Numbered from the stretch's first letter, positions 1 through 6,957 are shown. The stretch: DNA of 30,868 nt from Bacteroidota bacterium (GCA_963169595.1 CAUJFM010000013.1:1-30868); one strand, 5' to 3'. The notes: generated by a model from the sequence alone, not told the origin. Numbers and translations: made by a program.

Positions 1-89
1 CCGGAGTAATCGAACTCGCAGGCCTGGCCAATTACGATCGGCCCACTCCCGATCAACAGAACTGACTTGATGCTCGTGTCCTTAGGCAT
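1..89 (-). CDS. carB: Carbamoyl-phosphate synthase large subunit, N-terminal fragment (cut by window edge)
   Basis: The first 29 codons are visible. They read MPKDTSIKSVLLIGSGPI followed by VIGQACEFDYSG, the classic N-terminus of CarB, where the GSGPIVIGQ stretch opens the first ATP-grasp/pre-ATP-grasp unit. CarB makes carbamoyl phosphate from bicarbonate, ATP and ammonia delivered by CarA, feeding pyrimidine and arginine synthesis in the cytoplasm. The start is the ATG at 89-87; no clear TAnnTTTG promoter or Shine-Dalgarno lies directly upstream. Codon choice in this short piece (CCT, TCA, GTT, TTG, GGG, AGT, GTA, ATT) is less GC-biased than in the neighbouring genes. A second copy of the first 18 codons lies upstream at 199-252. 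Identity is clear from the conserved motif; completeness cannot be judged. Confidence 0.9.
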   Translation of the reverse strand, partial: MPKDTSIKSVLLIGSGPIVIGQACEFDYS

Positions 90-130
90 GAGTTGCTGGC
101 AAGAAATAGGTTGGGCCGACGGAATTGGCG

Positions 131-160
131 GGCTTCGCCGAAGGCTTTGCGAAGGCGAAG
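131..160. repeat. REP-like GC-rich palindromic element
   Basis: CTTCGCC at 133-139 is the reverse complement of GGCGAAG at 154-160, and the intervening bases contain further CTTCG/CGAAG-type pairing, so the stretch can fold as a compact hairpin. It sits in the gap between carB and the broken carB copy. The style resembles dispersed intergenic palindromes, but only a genome-wide count could show that it is repetitive. Confidence 0.5.
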
Positions 161-161
161 A

Positions 162-252
162 CTGGCCGATGGTCCCGGAACCACGGAGTGGTATCCGGGA
201 TGGGTCCGCTGCCGATGAGCAGGACGGACTTGATGGAGGTGTCTTTGGGCAT
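162..252 (-). pseudogene. Broken second carB 5' end (18-codon remnant)
   Basis: The ATG at 252-250 starts a reading frame whose first 18 residues, MPKDTSIKSVLLIGSGPI, are identical to the start of the carB at 1-89. The DNA differs at about 13 of 54 bases, all synonymous, and uses the GC-rich codons of this genome (CCC, TCC, GTC, CTC, GGC). After codon 18 the match stops exactly at a hairpin (173-200). Just beyond it, the nine bases at 170-162 (minus strand) could encode IGQ, the expected continuation of CarB after one residue, but in a shifted frame; this second match may be chance or part of a repeat. The open frame then runs through unrelated sequence to a stop at 82. I read it as the remnant of a native carB whose function passed to the copy at 1-89, but rearrangement or an assembly effect is possible. 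Confidence 0.6.
173..200. repeat. 12-bp-stem hairpin at the carB duplication breakpoint
   Basis: TCCCGGA (173-179) pairs with TCCGGGA (194-200) and ACCAC (180-184) pairs with GTGGT (188-192). This leaves one bulged base (193) and a three-base loop (185-187). The hairpin starts where the second carB copy stops matching. It has no T-run on either side, so it is unlikely to be an intrinsic terminator. Confidence 0.6.
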
Positions 253-341
253 TCCGGAAGGGTTCCGGCCCGTCACCTCCCCGATCGCCGGGACAGTGGC
301 GGACTCGGGATGCGAAGGTACCCCAGCGGAGCGTGCCGACC

Positions 342-374
342 GGGCGATCGTGGAAAAGGAAGGGCGATCGTGGA
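342..374. repeat. Short direct repeat in intergenic region
   Basis: GGGCGATCGTGGA occurs at 342-354 and again at 362-374, a 20-base period, with GCGATCG palindromic cores. A related GATCGCCGGG lies near 283-292. The stretch from 90 to 388 holds no convincing gene other than the carB remnant; apart from this repeat and the two hairpins I see nothing in it. Confidence 0.45.
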
Positions 375-388
375 GATCTGGCCCGCGC

Positions 389-805
389 TCAGGACAGCGA
401 GGGCTGCGGCGCCTGGATGGACAGCCAGCGGCGGGCGTCCGCCTCGGTGGTGAAAACGTGCGTCTCGAACGGACGGGGGAAGTAGCGGAAATGGATCTCG
501 GCGAGCTTGGCGTGCAGCTCATCAGGCACCACAAAGGCCAGTCGGCGGGCATTGCCACACAGGCCGTGCGCGGCATGGTGGTCCACGTTCACCACCCGCA
601 GGTCCACCTCCATCTCACCGGTCACCACGGCCAGCACATCGGGCTCGCCCTCGGTGCACAGCGCCCGTTTGGCGGCAATGACGGCCCCGATGCCCGCGGC
701 GTTCAGGGTGCATTCGGGTTTGAAGTGGATCTCCACCAGCGTGTCCGAAGTGCGTTCCACACGGGCCTGCACGGTATCGATCACCTTGTCCATCGTCCGG
801 TCCAT
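389..805 (-). CDS. Small STAS/SpoIIAA-like protein of unknown role
   Basis: A soluble protein of about 138 residues starting at the ATG at 805 (MDRTMDKVID...). It has no signal peptide or membrane segment. A beta-rich first half (ARVERTSDTLVEIHFKP) and a C-terminal stretch HVFTTEADARRWL resemble the alternating strand/helix layout and closing helix of STAS-like proteins common in Bacteroidota, but I see no diagnostic phosphorylatable serine motif. The start is chosen because a TACCTTTG -7 element lies at 818-811, only six bases upstream; ATG at 829 would lie upstream of that promoter and ATG at 793 is a third option. It diverges from the hydrolase at 925. A role in partner switching or lipid binding would be guesswork. 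Confidence 0.6.
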   Translation of the reverse strand: MDRTMDKVIDTVQARVERTSDTLVEIHFKPECTLNAAGIGAVIAAKRALCTEGEPDVLAVVTGEMEVDLRVVNVDHHAAHGLCGNARRLAFVVPDELHAKLAEIHFRYFPRPFETHVFTTEADARRWLSIQAPQPSLS

Positions 806-810
806 GCGCC

Positions 811-818
811 AAAGGTAG
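811..818 (-). promoter_or_regulatory. Bacteroidota-type -7 element for the STAS-like gene
   Basis: TACCTTTG on the minus strand matches TAnnTTTG. A TTG lies at 844-842, 23 bases upstream, longer than the usual spacing. Transcription would start about at the ATG at 805, giving an almost leaderless message. Confidence 0.6.
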
Positions 819-828
819 TATGCGTGCA

Positions 829-836
829 TACCTTTG
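829..836 (+). promoter_or_regulatory. Bacteroidota-type -7 element for the alpha/beta hydrolase
   Basis: TACCTTTG on the plus strand, a mirror image of the element at 818-811. The block 811-836 is a near-perfect inverted repeat, so the two divergent promoters share a palindromic centre (GTATGC/GCATAC at 819-830). No good -33 TTG is visible on this strand. The expected leader to the ATG at 925 is about 80 nt. Confidence 0.5.
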
Positions 837-924
837 CCCTGCAAGCCTCTGTCACACAGTCGTAAAGACCGTCATTCCCGAGCGAATTCGGCCCTTTCCG
901 CAGGCCTTCGTTCCTTGCATCCCG

Positions 925-1749
925 ATGTCGCGACCGGCGTCCCTGCACTACTTCACCCACGGCCCCACCCTGGCCTACCGCACCTATGGGCACGGCCCGC
1001 TGCAGGTGCTGGCCTTCCACGGCTTCGGGCGCACGGGTGAGGACTTCCACATCCTGGAGGAGTCACTCGGCGGGCTGTGCACCATCCACGCCTTCGACCT
1101 GCACTTCCACGGCGCCAGCCCGGCCTATCCGCACCGGGCCGAACAGCCCTTCACGCCGCAGGAGCTGGCCACCTTCTTCACCGCCTTTGCCGTCCAGCTG
1201 GGCGCGGACCGCATCGCCGTGCTGGGCTACAGCCTGGGCGGACGCATGGCCCTGAACCTGCTGGAACAAATGCCGGCCCGCATCGCGCGTGCCTTCCTGG
1301 TGGCCCCGGACGGCCTGCGCACCAAGCCCTGGTACCGCGGTCTGGCCGCATCCCAGCTGGGCCGCTGGGCCTATAAACGCTTCATCACCCACCCCGGTCG
1401 CATCCATTTCCTCATCGACGCGCTGCGCACCCTGCGCCTGATGAACGACCGCATGCACCGCTTCCTGAAGGGCCAGACGGACAGCCGCGCCAAGCGGCAA
1501 CTGGTGCATGATGTGTGGCTGAGCTACCGCCTCATCGAGCCCGACCTGGAGCGCGTGGCGGCCAACGCCCGGGCGCACGACATTCCGGTACACCTCTTCT
1601 TCGGCACCTTCGACCGGGTGATCCGGCCGGCGTTCGGGGCCGCCCTGCAGCGCCACGCACCGGAGGTGATCAGCCACCACGAACTGCCCTTCGGGCATGT
1701 GCTGCTTACCCGGGAGCTGGGCGAGGCGATGAAGGGGTTGCTGGGGTAG
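925..1749 (+). CDS. Alpha/beta hydrolase
   Basis: A 274-residue cytoplasmic alpha/beta-hydrolase-fold protein of normal length. The oxyanion region HGFGRTGED lies at 32-40, the nucleophile elbow GYSLGG at 101-106 (Ser103), the likely acid is Asp230 in FGTFDRVI and the catalytic histidine is His258 in FGHVLL, so the triad is complete. A helical lid spans roughly 135-205. The substrate cannot be told from sequence; carboxylester hydrolases and MenH/BioH-like enzymes share this pattern. The start is ATG 925; the open frame extends further upstream to 820, but that would cross the promoter at 829-836. The gene stands alone and converges on rpmH across a terminator. Confidence 0.85.
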   Translation: MSRPASLHYFTHGPTLAYRTYGHGPLQVLAFHGFGRTGEDFHILEESLGGLCTIHAFDLHFHGASPAYPHRAEQPFTPQELATFFTAFAVQLGADRIAVLGYSLGGRMALNLLEQMPARIARAFLVAPDGLRTKPWYRGLAASQLGRWAYKRFITHPGRIHFLIDALRTLRLMNDRMHRFLKGQTDSRAKRQLVHDVWLSYRLIEPDLERVAANARAHDIPVHLFFGTFDRVIRPAFGAALQRHAPEVISHHELPFGHVLLTRELGEAMKGLLG

Positions 1750-1864
1750 GCTTAGGGCGCTGTTGTTGGTTGTCTGTTGTCCGTGCGCTCGGGCCGGGCC
1801 GGTAGACCCACACCGGAAGCCTGGCAATCATCAACCGACAACGTCCCCCTCGATCACCCCCACG

Positions 1865-1895
1865 AAAAAAGGGTCACCCTTCCGGATGACCCTTT
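1865..1895 (-). terminator. Intrinsic terminator of rpmH (converging with the hydrolase gene)
   Basis: AAAGGGTCA (1868-1876) pairs with TGACCCTTT (1887-1895) around a ten-base loop. Read on the minus strand the stem is followed by six T residues (1870-1865), so it suits rpmH best; on the plus strand the tail is a weaker CTTTCTC. The 110-base spacer 1750-1860 also holds an imperfect inverted repeat of GTTGTC/GACAAC type (near 1768-1781 and 1839-1851). Confidence 0.8.
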
Positions 1896-1917
1896 CTCAT
1901 GTTCGGGTTGCAGCAGC

Positions 1918-2073
1918 CTACTTGTGGCTGGGCTCGTCGCTCGTGGTGAGCTTGTGACGGCCTTGGCGACGACGGCTGGCCAGCACGCCACGACCGGCGA
2001 CGCTGCTCATCCGCTTGCGGAAACCGTGCTTGTTGGTGCGCTTGCGCTTGCTGGGCTGGTACGTACGTTTCAT
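1918..2073 (-). CDS. rpmH: 50S ribosomal protein L34
   Basis: A 51-residue, very basic protein beginning MKRTYQPSKRKR and continuing with NKHGFRKRMSSVAGRGVLASRRRQGR, the hallmark L34 sequence. The C-terminal LTTSDEPSHK tail is usual in Bacteroidota, where L34 is about 52 residues. It is a structural component of the large ribosomal subunit. It stands alone behind its own promoter (2100-2129) and in front of its own terminator. No dnaA or rnpA lies next to it, so there is no sign that this marks the replication origin. Confidence 0.97.
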   Translation of the reverse strand: MKRTYQPSKRKRTNKHGFRKRMSSVAGRGVLASRRRQGRHKLTTSDEPSHK

Positions 2074-2099
2074 CGCCTCGGGTCTTTCGTAAGGGACGT

Positions 2100-2129
2100 C
2101 AAAAGTAGGGTTTTCCTCGAAATCAACAA
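2100..2129 (-). promoter_or_regulatory. Promoter of rpmH
   Basis: TACTTTTG (2107-2100) matches the Bacteroidota -7 consensus TAnnTTTG. TTG at 2129-2127 lies exactly 19 bases upstream as the -33 element. It sits directly after the birA stop codon and gives a leader of about 20 nt. Confidence 0.8.
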
Positions 2130-2137
2130 CACCTTGT

Positions 2138-2899
2138 TCAGCGGGGGGCGAACCGAAGCCGGTCCAGGGCGAAGGCACCCACTCCCCCACCGGGCAGTTC
2201 CACCAGCAGGCGGCCCTGTTCATCCACATCCACCGGCCGGCCCTGCACCGGCTGCCCGTCCAGGACGAGGTCCGCCCAGCGCCCGCGCGACCACAGGCGT
2301 TCGGTGTAGGAGGCCTCCCAGTCCCGCCGCCCCGTCGTCCAGGCCTCCCACAGCGCCTTGAACCGCTGCAGCAGCGCATCCAGCACGGCCATCCGGTCCA
2401 CTTCCCCACCCCGCTCCAAGGCCAGGCTGGTGGCAGTGAGCTCCTCGGGCAGGTCGGTGCTGTTCACATTGAGCCCGATGCCGATGATGCTCCAGGCCAC
2501 GCGGTCGCCCGCCAGTTCGTTCTCGATGAGGATGCCGGCCACCTTGCGGCGCTCCACCAGCACATCGTTGGGCCACTTGATGCGCACCTCGCCCGGCACC
2601 CAGGAGGCCACCGTGTCATGCACGGCCAGGGCCGCCAGCTTGGCCAGCACGAACTGCCCATCGGCCCGCAGCGCCGGCGGCGCCACCACGATGCTCAGGG
2701 CCAGATCGCGGCCCGGTGCGGTGAGCCACTGCCGCCCGCGCTGCCCGCGACCGGCGGTCTGTTCATGGGCCAGAATGACAGCCCCATGCCGCAACTTCGA
2801 CAGGCGGAGCAGTTCGGCCGCGGTTTTGTTGGTGCTGTCCACCGAGGCCAGTTCGATGAACGGCCCGCCCAATGCTGAAATGCGCCCGTTGAGCTCCAT
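2138..2899 (-). CDS. birA: Biotin--[acetyl-CoA carboxylase] ligase
   Basis: A 253-residue enzyme that adenylates biotin and transfers it to the lysine of the biotin carboxyl carrier protein. Visible motifs are DSTN at 21-24, the biotinoyl-AMP loop GRGQRGRQW at 50-58, KWPND at 108-112 and KVAGILIE at 119-126, followed by the short C-terminal SH3-like domain (about 205-253). There is no N-terminal helix-turn-helix, so this is a monofunctional ligase and not the E. coli type repressor. The start is ATG 2899, 63 bases from the divergent rsfS start. I see no clear TAnnTTTG on its own strand. The frame is open further upstream into rsfS, but the family N-terminus fits ATG 2899. Confidence 0.95.
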   Translation of the reverse strand: MELNGRISALGGPFIELASVDSTNKTAAELLRLSKLRHGAVILAHEQTAGRGQRGRQWLTAPGRDLALSIVVAPPALRADGQFVLAKLAALAVHDTVASWVPGEVRIKWPNDVLVERRKVAGILIENELAGDRVAWSIIGIGLNVNSTDLPEELTATSLALERGGEVDRMAVLDALLQRFKALWEAWTTGRRDWEASYTERLWSRGRWADLVLDGQPVQGRPVDVDEQGRLLVELPGGGVGAFALDRLRFAPR

Positions 2900-2934
2900 G
2901 CAATGCCTGCCATTAGTGGCGATGGGATCATTCG

Positions 2935-2942
2935 TACCTTTG
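2935..2942 (+). promoter_or_regulatory. -7 element of the rsfS-ftsH operon
   Basis: TACCTTTG matches TAnnTTTG and lies 20 bases before the ATG at 2963. This argues against the upstream in-frame ATG at 2903, which would precede the promoter. The -33 position has no clean TTG. Confidence 0.65.
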
Positions 2943-2962
2943 AACGGACCAAGATAGACCGG

Positions 2963-3337
2963 ATGAAGAACGCACAGGGCGCCGCAGCCGCCCGCTTGGT
3001 GGATGCCATCGTGAAGGGCATCCAGGAGGTCAAGGGAAAGGACATCGTCCACCTGGACCTGCGGGGCGTGCCGAACACTGTGTGCGATCACTTCGTTATC
3101 TGCCATGGCGATTCGTCCACCCAGGTGGAGGCCATCCACAACTCGGTGGAGAAGTTTACCCGCGACCTGGTCGGTGAGAAGCCCTGGCACACGGAGGGTG
3201 TGCGCAACGGGGAATGGGTGCTGATGGATTACGTGGACGTGGTGGTGCACATCTTCCACCGCGACAAGCGCGACCACTACGCGCTGGAGGACCTGTGGGG
3301 GGACGCCGCCCGCACGAGCTTTGAGAACGTGGCGTGA
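2963..3337 (+). CDS. rsfS: Ribosomal silencing factor RsfS
   Basis: A 124-residue member of the Iojap/RsfS family, which binds L14 on the 50S subunit and blocks subunit joining when nutrients are short. Family features seen are LVDAIVKGIQEVKGKDIVHLDL, the CDHFVICHGDSSTQVEAI core, PWHTEGVRNGEWVLMDYVDVVVHIF and a closing Y-x-LEDLWGDA. The ATG at 2963 is preferred to 2903 because a promoter lies between them and because the family begins here. It is followed 19 bases later by ftsH, the common Bacteroidota arrangement (birA divergent, then rsfS-ftsH-cdsA). Confidence 0.95.
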   Translation: MKNAQGAAAARLVDAIVKGIQEVKGKDIVHLDLRGVPNTVCDHFVICHGDSSTQVEAIHNSVEKFTRDLVGEKPWHTEGVRNGEWVLMDYVDVVVHIFHRDKRDHYALEDLWGDAARTSFENVA

Positions 3338-3356
3338 ACGAACGAGGACGAGCAAC

Positions 3357-5354
3357 GTGGAGAACAACGAACGCAACGAGAACACCGGCAAGGAACGCCC
3401 CAAGCGTTCCTTCAACTTCTATTGGATCTACGGGATCATCATCCTGGTGATCCTGTCCATCAACCTGTTCAACTACGGCGGTGGCGTGGTGCCCATCGAC
3501 CCCACCGAGTATCAGAAGATGCTCGACGCGGGCGATGTGGAGCGCATCGTGGTGGTGAACGACCAGATGGTGAAGGTCTACATCAAGAAGGACCGTCTGG
3601 GCAACGCCCCGCACAAGGACAAGATCAAGGACTCCTTCTCCGGACCGAACACCGTGGGGCCCCACTACGTCTTCAACATCGGCACCGCCGACCTGCTGAA
3701 GGACCGTCTGGTGGAGGGCGCCGAATCGCACGGCGTGGCCTACCGCTACGAGACCCAGGACAACTGGGGGCGTGAGATCCTCAACTGGGTGCTCTTCTTC
3801 GGCATCATGCTGGCCATCTGGATGTTCGTCATGCGCCGAATCGGCGGTGGCGGCGGTCCGGGCGGGCAGATCTTCAACATCGGCAAGAGCCGTGCGCAGG
3901 TCTTTGAGGGCGGCAAGAGCACCAACGTCACCTTCAACGATGTGGCCGGACTGGCCGAGGCCAAGGAGGAGCTGCAGGAGATCGTGGACTTCCTGAAGAC
4001 CCCGAAGAAGTACACTGACCTCGGCGCCAAGATCCCCAAGGGCGCGCTGCTCGTAGGCCCTCCGGGTACCGGCAAAACGCTGCTGGCGAAGGCGATCGCC
4101 GGTGAGGCCAACGTGCCCTTCTTCAGCCTCAGCGGCTCGGACTTCGTGGAGATGTTCGTGGGCGTGGGTGCCAGCCGCGTGCGCGACCTCTTCAAGCAGG
4201 CCAAGGAGAAGGCCCCCAGTATCATCTTCATCGACGAGATCGACGCCATCGGCCGGGCACGTGGCCGCAGCGTGAGCATGGGCGCCAACGATGAGCGCGA
4301 GAACACGCTGAACCAGCTGCTCACCGAGATGGACGGCTTCGGCACCAACAGCGGCGTGATCCTGATCGGCGCCACCAACCGCGCCGACGTGCTGGACCGC
4401 GCGCTGCTCCGACCCGGCCGCTTCGACCGCCAGATCTTCGTGGACATGCCCGACCTGAACGAGCGGGAGGAGATCCTGAAGGTGCACCTGAAGCCCCTGA
4501 AGCTCGACACCACGGTGAACGTGGAGTTCCTGGCCAAGCAGACGCCCGGCTTCAGCGGCGCCGACCTGGCCAACATCTGCAACGAGGCCGCCCTGATCGC
4601 CGCCCGCAAGAAGAAGAAGCAGGTGGACAAGCAGGACTTCCTCGACGCCGTGGACCGCGTGATCGGCGGCCTGGAGAAGAAGAACAAGATCATCACCGTC
4701 GATGAGAAGCGCGCCATCGCCTTCCACGAGGCGGGCCACGCCACCGTGAGCTGGCTGGTGGAGCACGCCGCCCCGCTGGTGAAGGTGACCATCGTGCCCC
4801 GTGGGCGTTCCCTGGGCGCGGCCTGGTACCTGCCCGATGAGCGCCACCTCACCACCGCCGAGCAGATGCTCGATGAGATGTGCATGGCCCTGGGTGGCCG
4901 CGCCGCCGAGGACGTGATCTACGGCAAGGTGAGCACCGGCGCACTGAGCGACCTGGAGAAAGTGACCAAGCAGGCCTATGCCATGGTGACCATGTACGGC
5001 CTGAACGAGCGCGTGGGCAACATCAGCTACTACGACAGCACCGGCCAGAGCGAGTACACCTTCGGAAAGCCCTACAGCGAGCAGACCGCCCGGACGATCG
5101 ATGAGGAGGTGAGCAAGATCGTGGAGGGCCAGTACCAGCGCGCCAAGCGCATCCTGTCCGACAACAAGGACAAGCTCTCGGCCCTGGCCACGCAACTGCT
5201 GGAGAAGGAGGTGATCTTCAAGGAGGACCTGGAGAAGATCTTCGGTGACCGTCCCTTCCAAAAGCCGGAGCATCCCGTGGCCAACGGGAACGGCACACCG
5301 GCCACCGCACCGGAAGCTGCGCCTGCCGGGGAAGGCACCGCACCGCAGGCCTGA
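3357..5354 (+). CDS. ftsH: ATP-dependent zinc metalloprotease FtsH
   Basis: A 665-residue membrane-anchored AAA+ protease that unfolds and degrades membrane and short-lived cytosolic proteins as a hexamer. It has a TM helix at about 20-42, a periplasmic domain, a second TM at about 140-160 followed by a glycine-rich linker, Walker A GPPGTGKT at 234-241, Walker B IIFIDEID at 289-296, the second region of homology (ATNRADVLD...RPGRFDR) and the zinc site HEAGH at 457-461. The tail is alanine/proline-rich. The GTG at 3357 gives VENNERNENTGK, a typical charged N-terminus; a TTG at 3321 would overlap rsfS. The usual downstream LUD-domain gene of this neighbourhood is absent and cdsA follows a terminator. 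Confidence 0.97.
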   Translation: MENNERNENTGKERPKRSFNFYWIYGIIILVILSINLFNYGGGVVPIDPTEYQKMLDAGDVERIVVVNDQMVKVYIKKDRLGNAPHKDKIKDSFSGPNTVGPHYVFNIGTADLLKDRLVEGAESHGVAYRYETQDNWGREILNWVLFFGIMLAIWMFVMRRIGGGGGPGGQIFNIGKSRAQVFEGGKSTNVTFNDVAGLAEAKEELQEIVDFLKTPKKYTDLGAKIPKGALLVGPPGTGKTLLAKAIAGEANVPFFSLSGSDFVEMFVGVGASRVRDLFKQAKEKAPSIIFIDEIDAIGRARGRSVSMGANDERENTLNQLLTEMDGFGTNSGVILIGATNRADVLDRALLRPGRFDRQIFVDMPDLNEREEILKVHLKPLKLDTTVNVEFLAKQTPGFSGADLANICNEAALIAARKKKKQVDKQDFLDAVDRVIGGLEKKNKIITVDEKRAIAFHEAGHATVSWLVEHAAPLVKVTIVPRGRSLGAAWYLPDERHLTTAEQMLDEMCMALGGRAAEDVIYGKVSTGALSDLEKVTKQAYAMVTMYGLNERVGNISYYDSTGQSEYTFGKPYSEQTARTIDEEVSKIVEGQYQRAKRILSDNKDKLSALATQLLEKEVIFKEDLEKIFGDRPFQKPEHPVANGNGTPATAPEAAPAGEGTAPQA

Positions 5355-5372
5355 TCGGAAAACACCCAGCGC

Positions 5373-5406
5373 AAAAGGCCCGGCCCATGGAATGGCCGGG
5401 CCTTTT
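5373..5406 (+). terminator. Intrinsic terminator after ftsH
   Basis: AAAAGGCCCGGCC (5373-5385) pairs perfectly over 13 bp with GGCCGGGCCTTTT (5394-5406) around an eight-base loop, ending in TTTT. It separates ftsH from cdsA; the cdsA promoter must lie between it and 5438, where I see no good consensus. Confidence 0.85.
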
Positions 5407-5437
5407 ACCTTGTGCCGCCTACCACCCCGGCCAACCC

Positions 5438-6247
5438 GTGAACGAACTCCTGCTCCGCGCCATCACCGGCGCCGTCTATGTGGCCCTCACCCTGCTGGCC
5501 GCCTGGGCCGGGCCGTTCACCACCATGCTCCTCTTCCTGCCGGTGTGCATCATCGCGGCGCGGGAGATGCGGCGCCTGGTGCTGGACACCGACGATGAGA
5601 CGGTGGACATCTGGGGCATGCTGCTGGCCGCCACGGTCTACGTGGGCATGTCGCTCATCGCCTTCACCGAGCATTGGGGCTGGCTGGAGGTGCTCGGCCT
5701 GGTGTTCCTGCTGCTGCTGATCTCCAGCATCTGGCTGCTCGTGCGCGGCACCCCGCGTCCGGAGCAGGTGGTGGGCACCTACTTCACGCAGGTGCTGCTG
5801 GTGGGCATGCCCTTCGGAACGCTCACGCACCTCTTCGGCCATGGCAGCAGCCTCTTCGTGGCCTTCATGGTGATGCTGTGGACCAACGACACCGGTGCCT
5901 ACCTGGTGGGACGCGCGCTGGGCCGCCACAAGCTGATGCCCGCGGTATCGCCCAAGAAGACCATCGAGGGCTTCATCGGCGGTGTGGCCCTGGCGGTGGG
6001 CGTGGGCTGGCTGGCGGCCCGCTGGCTCCCCTACCTCACCCCGATGGAGTGGATGGGCGCCGGTGCCATTGTGGGCATCACGGGCACCTGCGGCGACCTG
6101 ATCGAATCGGCCTTCAAGCGGGCGCGCGGGGTGAAGGACTCCGGCACGCTCCTTCCCGGCCATGGCGGCCTGCTGGACCGCTTCGACGGGCTGCTCATCG
6201 CGGCACCGGCCATGGTGCTCTATATCCACCTGATCGGCAAGGGCTGA
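5438..6247 (+). CDS. cdsA: Phosphatidate cytidylyltransferase (CDP-diacylglycerol synthase)
   Basis: A 269-residue integral membrane enzyme that makes CDP-diacylglycerol from CTP and phosphatidic acid, the branch point to phosphatidylserine/phosphatidylethanolamine. About seven to eight hydrophobic helices are visible. The family signature lies near the C-terminus: SAFKRARGVKDSGTLLPGHGG then LLDRFDG; the usual final Ser of LDRxDS is Gly here. An upstream WTNDTGAYLVGR and SPKKTIEGFIGG also match. Start GTG 5438 (VNELLLRAITG) is preferred over an ATG at 5387 that would fall inside the ftsH terminator. The next gene, psd, acts in the same lipid pathway. Confidence 0.95.
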   Translation: MNELLLRAITGAVYVALTLLAAWAGPFTTMLLFLPVCIIAAREMRRLVLDTDDETVDIWGMLLAATVYVGMSLIAFTEHWGWLEVLGLVFLLLLISSIWLLVRGTPRPEQVVGTYFTQVLLVGMPFGTLTHLFGHGSSLFVAFMVMLWTNDTGAYLVGRALGRHKLMPAVSPKKTIEGFIGGVALAVGVGWLAARWLPYLTPMEWMGAGAIVGITGTCGDLIESAFKRARGVKDSGTLLPGHGGLLDRFDGLLIAAPAMVLYIHLIGKG

Positions 6248-6258
6248 AACGAGGCTTC

Positions 6259-6266
6259 TATATTTG
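6259..6266 (+). promoter_or_regulatory. -7 element of psd
   Basis: TATATTTG matches TAnnTTTG, 22 bases before the psd ATG and just after the cdsA stop. No TTG sits at the -33 spacing, so strength is uncertain. Confidence 0.55.
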
Positions 6267-6288
6267 ATGCGCTCCGGTAACCGTTCCC

Positions 6289-6951
6289 ATGCATCTCCAT
6301 CGTGAAGGCACCCCCACCCTGTTGTTGAGCACGGCAGTGGTGTTCGGCATCCTGTTCGCCCTGTGGAACTGGCCGGTCCTGCCCAACGCGCTGATCATTT
6401 TGATCTCCGCTCTCCTGCTCATCGTATTGGGCATCGTGTTCTGGTTCTTCCGCGTGCCGGCACGTCCGTTCAAAGCGGATGATCGCTGCATCGTCGCACC
6501 CGCCGATGGCAAGGTGGTGGCCATCGAGGAGGTGCACGAGCCCGAGTACTTCAAGGACCGCCGCATCCAGGTCAGCATCTTCATGTCACCGCTGAACGTA
6601 CACGTGAACTGGTACCCCATCGGCGGAACGACCTCCTATTACCGCTACCACCCGGGCAAGTACCTGGTGGCCTGGCACCCCAAGAGCAGCACGGAGAACG
6701 AGCGCAGCACGGTGGTGGTGAAGCACCCCATCCATGGCGAGGTGCTCTTCCGCCAGATCGCCGGTGCGCTGGCGCGCCGCATCTGCACGTACAGCCGTGA
6801 AGGTGCGCCCGCGCAGCAGGGCACGGAGTTCGGCTTCATCAAGTTCGGCTCCCGCGTGGACCTCTTCCTGCCCCTCACCGCGAAGGTGGACGTGACCATC
6901 GGCCAGGCCGTGACCGGCTGCAGCACGGTGGTCGCACGCTTCAACGCCTGA
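6289..6951 (+). CDS. psd: Phosphatidylserine decarboxylase proenzyme
   Basis: A 220-residue protein of the short (archaeal-type) Psd family that converts phosphatidylserine to phosphatidylethanolamine at the inner membrane. Two hydrophobic segments (about 10-30 and 33-54) are followed by the catalytic domain: APADGKVV at 70-77, MSPLNVHVN at 99-107 with the conserved His105, and GFIKFGSRVDLFLP at 182-195. The Gly187-Ser188 bond is the expected self-cleavage site that turns Ser188 into the pyruvoyl group and yields a large beta and a small alpha chain. The start ATG 6289 follows the promoter at 6259-6266. The phosphatidylserine synthase gene is not in the window. Confidence 0.95.
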   Translation: MHLHREGTPTLLLSTAVVFGILFALWNWPVLPNALIILISALLLIVLGIVFWFFRVPARPFKADDRCIVAPADGKVVAIEEVHEPEYFKDRRIQVSIFMSPLNVHVNWYPIGGTTSYYRYHPGKYLVAWHPKSSTENERSTVVVKHPIHGEVLFRQIAGALARRICTYSREGAPAQQGTEFGFIKFGSRVDLFLPLTAKVDVTIGQAVTGCSTVVARFNA

Positions 6952-6957
6952 TCCGCC

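Noticed and set aside
342..374. Possible CRISPR-like or tandem repeat array from the 20-base-period repeat
   Set aside because: Only two copies, no further units and no cas genes.
1..390. Insertion sequence at the carB duplication
   Set aside because: No transposase frame, no terminal inverted repeats of IS length and no clear target-site duplication; only small hairpins are present.
1918..2073. rpmH as a marker of the replication origin
   Set aside because: No dnaA, rnpA or DnaA-box cluster is visible nearby; in Bacteroidota rpmH is commonly away from the origin.
3156..5273. Long minus-strand open frame (about 700 codons) opposite ftsH
   Set aside because: Its translation is His/Val/Leu/Gly-rich without any motif, typical of the antisense frame of a GC-rich gene; ftsH on the plus strand is unmistakable.
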